A DNA stretch of 32,308 nucleotides, from assembly GCA_015063395.1 (NCBI GenBank), contig SVUF01000009.1:1-32308 (forward strand). The letters run 5' to 3'. Shown here in pieces: positions 31,606-32,308 of this stretch (within the stretch, counting starts at the first letter, position 1; each line of letters opens with the position of its first letter). This DNA is from Oscillospiraceae bacterium (lineage in GTDB: Bacteria; Bacillota; Clostridia; Oscillospirales; CAG-272). The notes below the pieces were generated by a model. It did not search any database and had not been told where the DNA came from. It saw nothing but the letters and a program-made list of their open reading frames with translations. The translations under genes were made by a program, and so were the position numbers.

Positions 31606-31890
31606 ATGAAAAAGCCCGTGGTATATAACATAAAATCAGGTAGAAGATATCTGAATGTGGGAAACAACAGAAGTATTCCTGTGTCGGGTATTGTGGGAAT
31701 TTTTGATATGGATTCCACAACTGTTTCGCGTTATATGAGAGATTGGCTCCGCCAATGTCAAAATGAAGGAACGATCATCAGCGTTGCAACAACGATCCCA
31801 AAGACTGTTATCCTTTATGATGACGGTGTTGGTAGAAGCGTTTGGTTTTCTTCCTTCAGCTCCTCGGTTTTAAGATCAAGATTAAAGTAA
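31606..31890 (+). CDS. remB: Extracellular matrix regulator RemB (DUF370, YaaB)
   Basis: This 94-aa protein belongs to the DUF370/RemA-RemB family. The Bacillus homologue YaaB/RemB lies, as here, between recF and gyrB and affects matrix gene expression. The signature IPVSGIVGIFDMDSTTVS (about residues 23-40) is clear. The N-terminus carries a basic SGRRYLNVGNNRSIP, and the C-terminal part VILYDDGVGRSVWFSSFSSS is slightly longer than in compact family members. SD CGAGG. It probably binds DNA as an oligomeric ring like RemA; that is a family inference. Confidence 0.9.
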   Translation: MKKPVVYNIKSGRRYLNVGNNRSIPVSGIVGIFDMDSTTVSRYMRDWLRQCQNEGTIISVATTIPKTVILYDDGVGRSVWFSSFSSSVLRSRLK

Positions 31891-31984
31891 AATATAATAT
31901 TAATTGTTATGGGTTAATACCTCATTTACGATATAAATAATAAATAAGCATGAGAAAAAGAAGAAATCAAGAGAGGAAAAACAC

Positions 31985-32308
31985 ATGGATCAGAATTTGA
32001 AGCATTATGATGAAAGTCAGATACAGGTACTTGAGGGGCTTGAAGCTGTAAGAAAGCGTCCCGGAATGTACATAGGCACAACATCAATCAGAGGACTTCA
32101 TCATCTTGTATATGAGATCGTAGACAACTCCATAGACGAAGCGCTTGCGGGATTTTGTGATCTTATAACGGTAGTAATCAATCCTGACAATAGTATTACT
32201 GTAATTGATAACGGACGAGGAATACCTTCCGGAATACACCCAAAGCAAGGAATACCCACTCTTGAAGTAGTATATACAATACTTCATGCAGGAGGAAAAT
32301 TCGGCGGC
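31985..32308 (+). CDS. gyrB: DNA gyrase subunit B, N-terminal part (cut by window end)
   Basis: This is the ATPase subunit of DNA gyrase, which introduces negative supercoils. Only the first 108 codons are present. GHKL ATPase motifs are visible: [10 protein letters not shown] (about 22-31), [14 protein letters not shown] (42-55, with the Mg-binding Asn) and [11 protein letters not shown] (76-86). The frame continues through LHAGGKFGG, the usual GyrB sequence, to the edge. The ATG at 31985 follows AGAGAGG. It belongs to the dnaA-gyrB leading-strand block. Confidence 0.98.
   Translation, partial: MDQNLKHYDESQIQVLEGLEAVRKRPGMYIGTTSIRGLHHLVYEIVDNSIDEALAGFCDLITVVINPDNSITVIDNGRGIPSGIHPKQGIPTLEVVYTILHAGGKFGG

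Overview
The window is a piece of an AT-rich genome from the phylum Bacillota, most likely class Clostridia. It is centred on the chromosomal replication origin. The evidence is the order rpmH-dnaA-dnaN-recF-remB-gyrB, with rnpA-yidD-yidC-khpB(jag) running the other way from rpmH. Other support comes from strong Shine-Dalgarno sites, near-consensus sigma-A promoters, and an efp gene followed by a CD1247-type acidic zinc-ribbon protein. Genus and species cannot be told from the sequence. No tRNA, rRNA, CRISPR array, transposase or phage gene is visible.

Layout from left to right. (1) 1-4616, minus strand: the glycine cleavage system gcvT-gcvH-gcvPA-gcvPB. It is interrupted after gcvH by a terminator and a 530-bp block of palindromic repeats, and gcvPB runs off the left edge. 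(2) 4633-6590, minus strand: a THUMP-domain RNA methyltransferase, a tandem intergenic repeat and a DUF4830 membrane protein. (3) 6741-7703, plus strand: the YqeG phosphatase and a type II dehydroquinase homologue whose catalytic residues all appear to be replaced. (4) 7950-12909, plus strand: a four-gene operon behind a perfect consensus promoter. It encodes an LtaS-like five-TM phosphotransferase, a 93-aa membrane protein, a type I signal peptidase, and a fusion of a YidC/Oxa1 insertase domain to a CDP-glycerol glycerophosphotransferase (TagB/TagF) domain. This is the best candidate for an undescribed system, probably building or placing a glycerophosphate-type surface polymer. (5) 12968-15845: efp, the CD1247-type protein and a large lipoprotein.

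(6) 15846-18059: chromosome segregation genes. parB lies upstream of parA on the minus strand, with two perfect 16-bp parS palindromes between them. The spacer beyond parA holds six exact matches to the DnaA-box consensus, four of them arranged as two inverted pairs. (7) 18167-23304: an ATP-grasp ligase and a DegT-family aminotransferase (start and stop codons overlapping), ddh for meso-diaminopimelate, and an SGNH-hydrolase surface protein. The SGNH gene ends in a bidirectional terminator whose stem-loop contains a parS-like sequence. (8) 23358-27060, minus strand: khpB, yidC, yidD, rnpA, rpmH. (9) 27166-32308, plus strand: dnaA with a long leader, the dnaA-dnaN spacer (probable oriC), dnaN, recF, remB and the start of gyrB.

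Overall this is a core replication, segregation and protein-insertion locus. The segment between parB and khpB, and the segment left of parA, have been filled with cell-envelope genes. The mnmE-mnmG-rsmG block often found between jag and parAB is absent. The genome has at least two YidC-family proteins, one at the canonical site and one fused to a teichoic-acid-type transferase.
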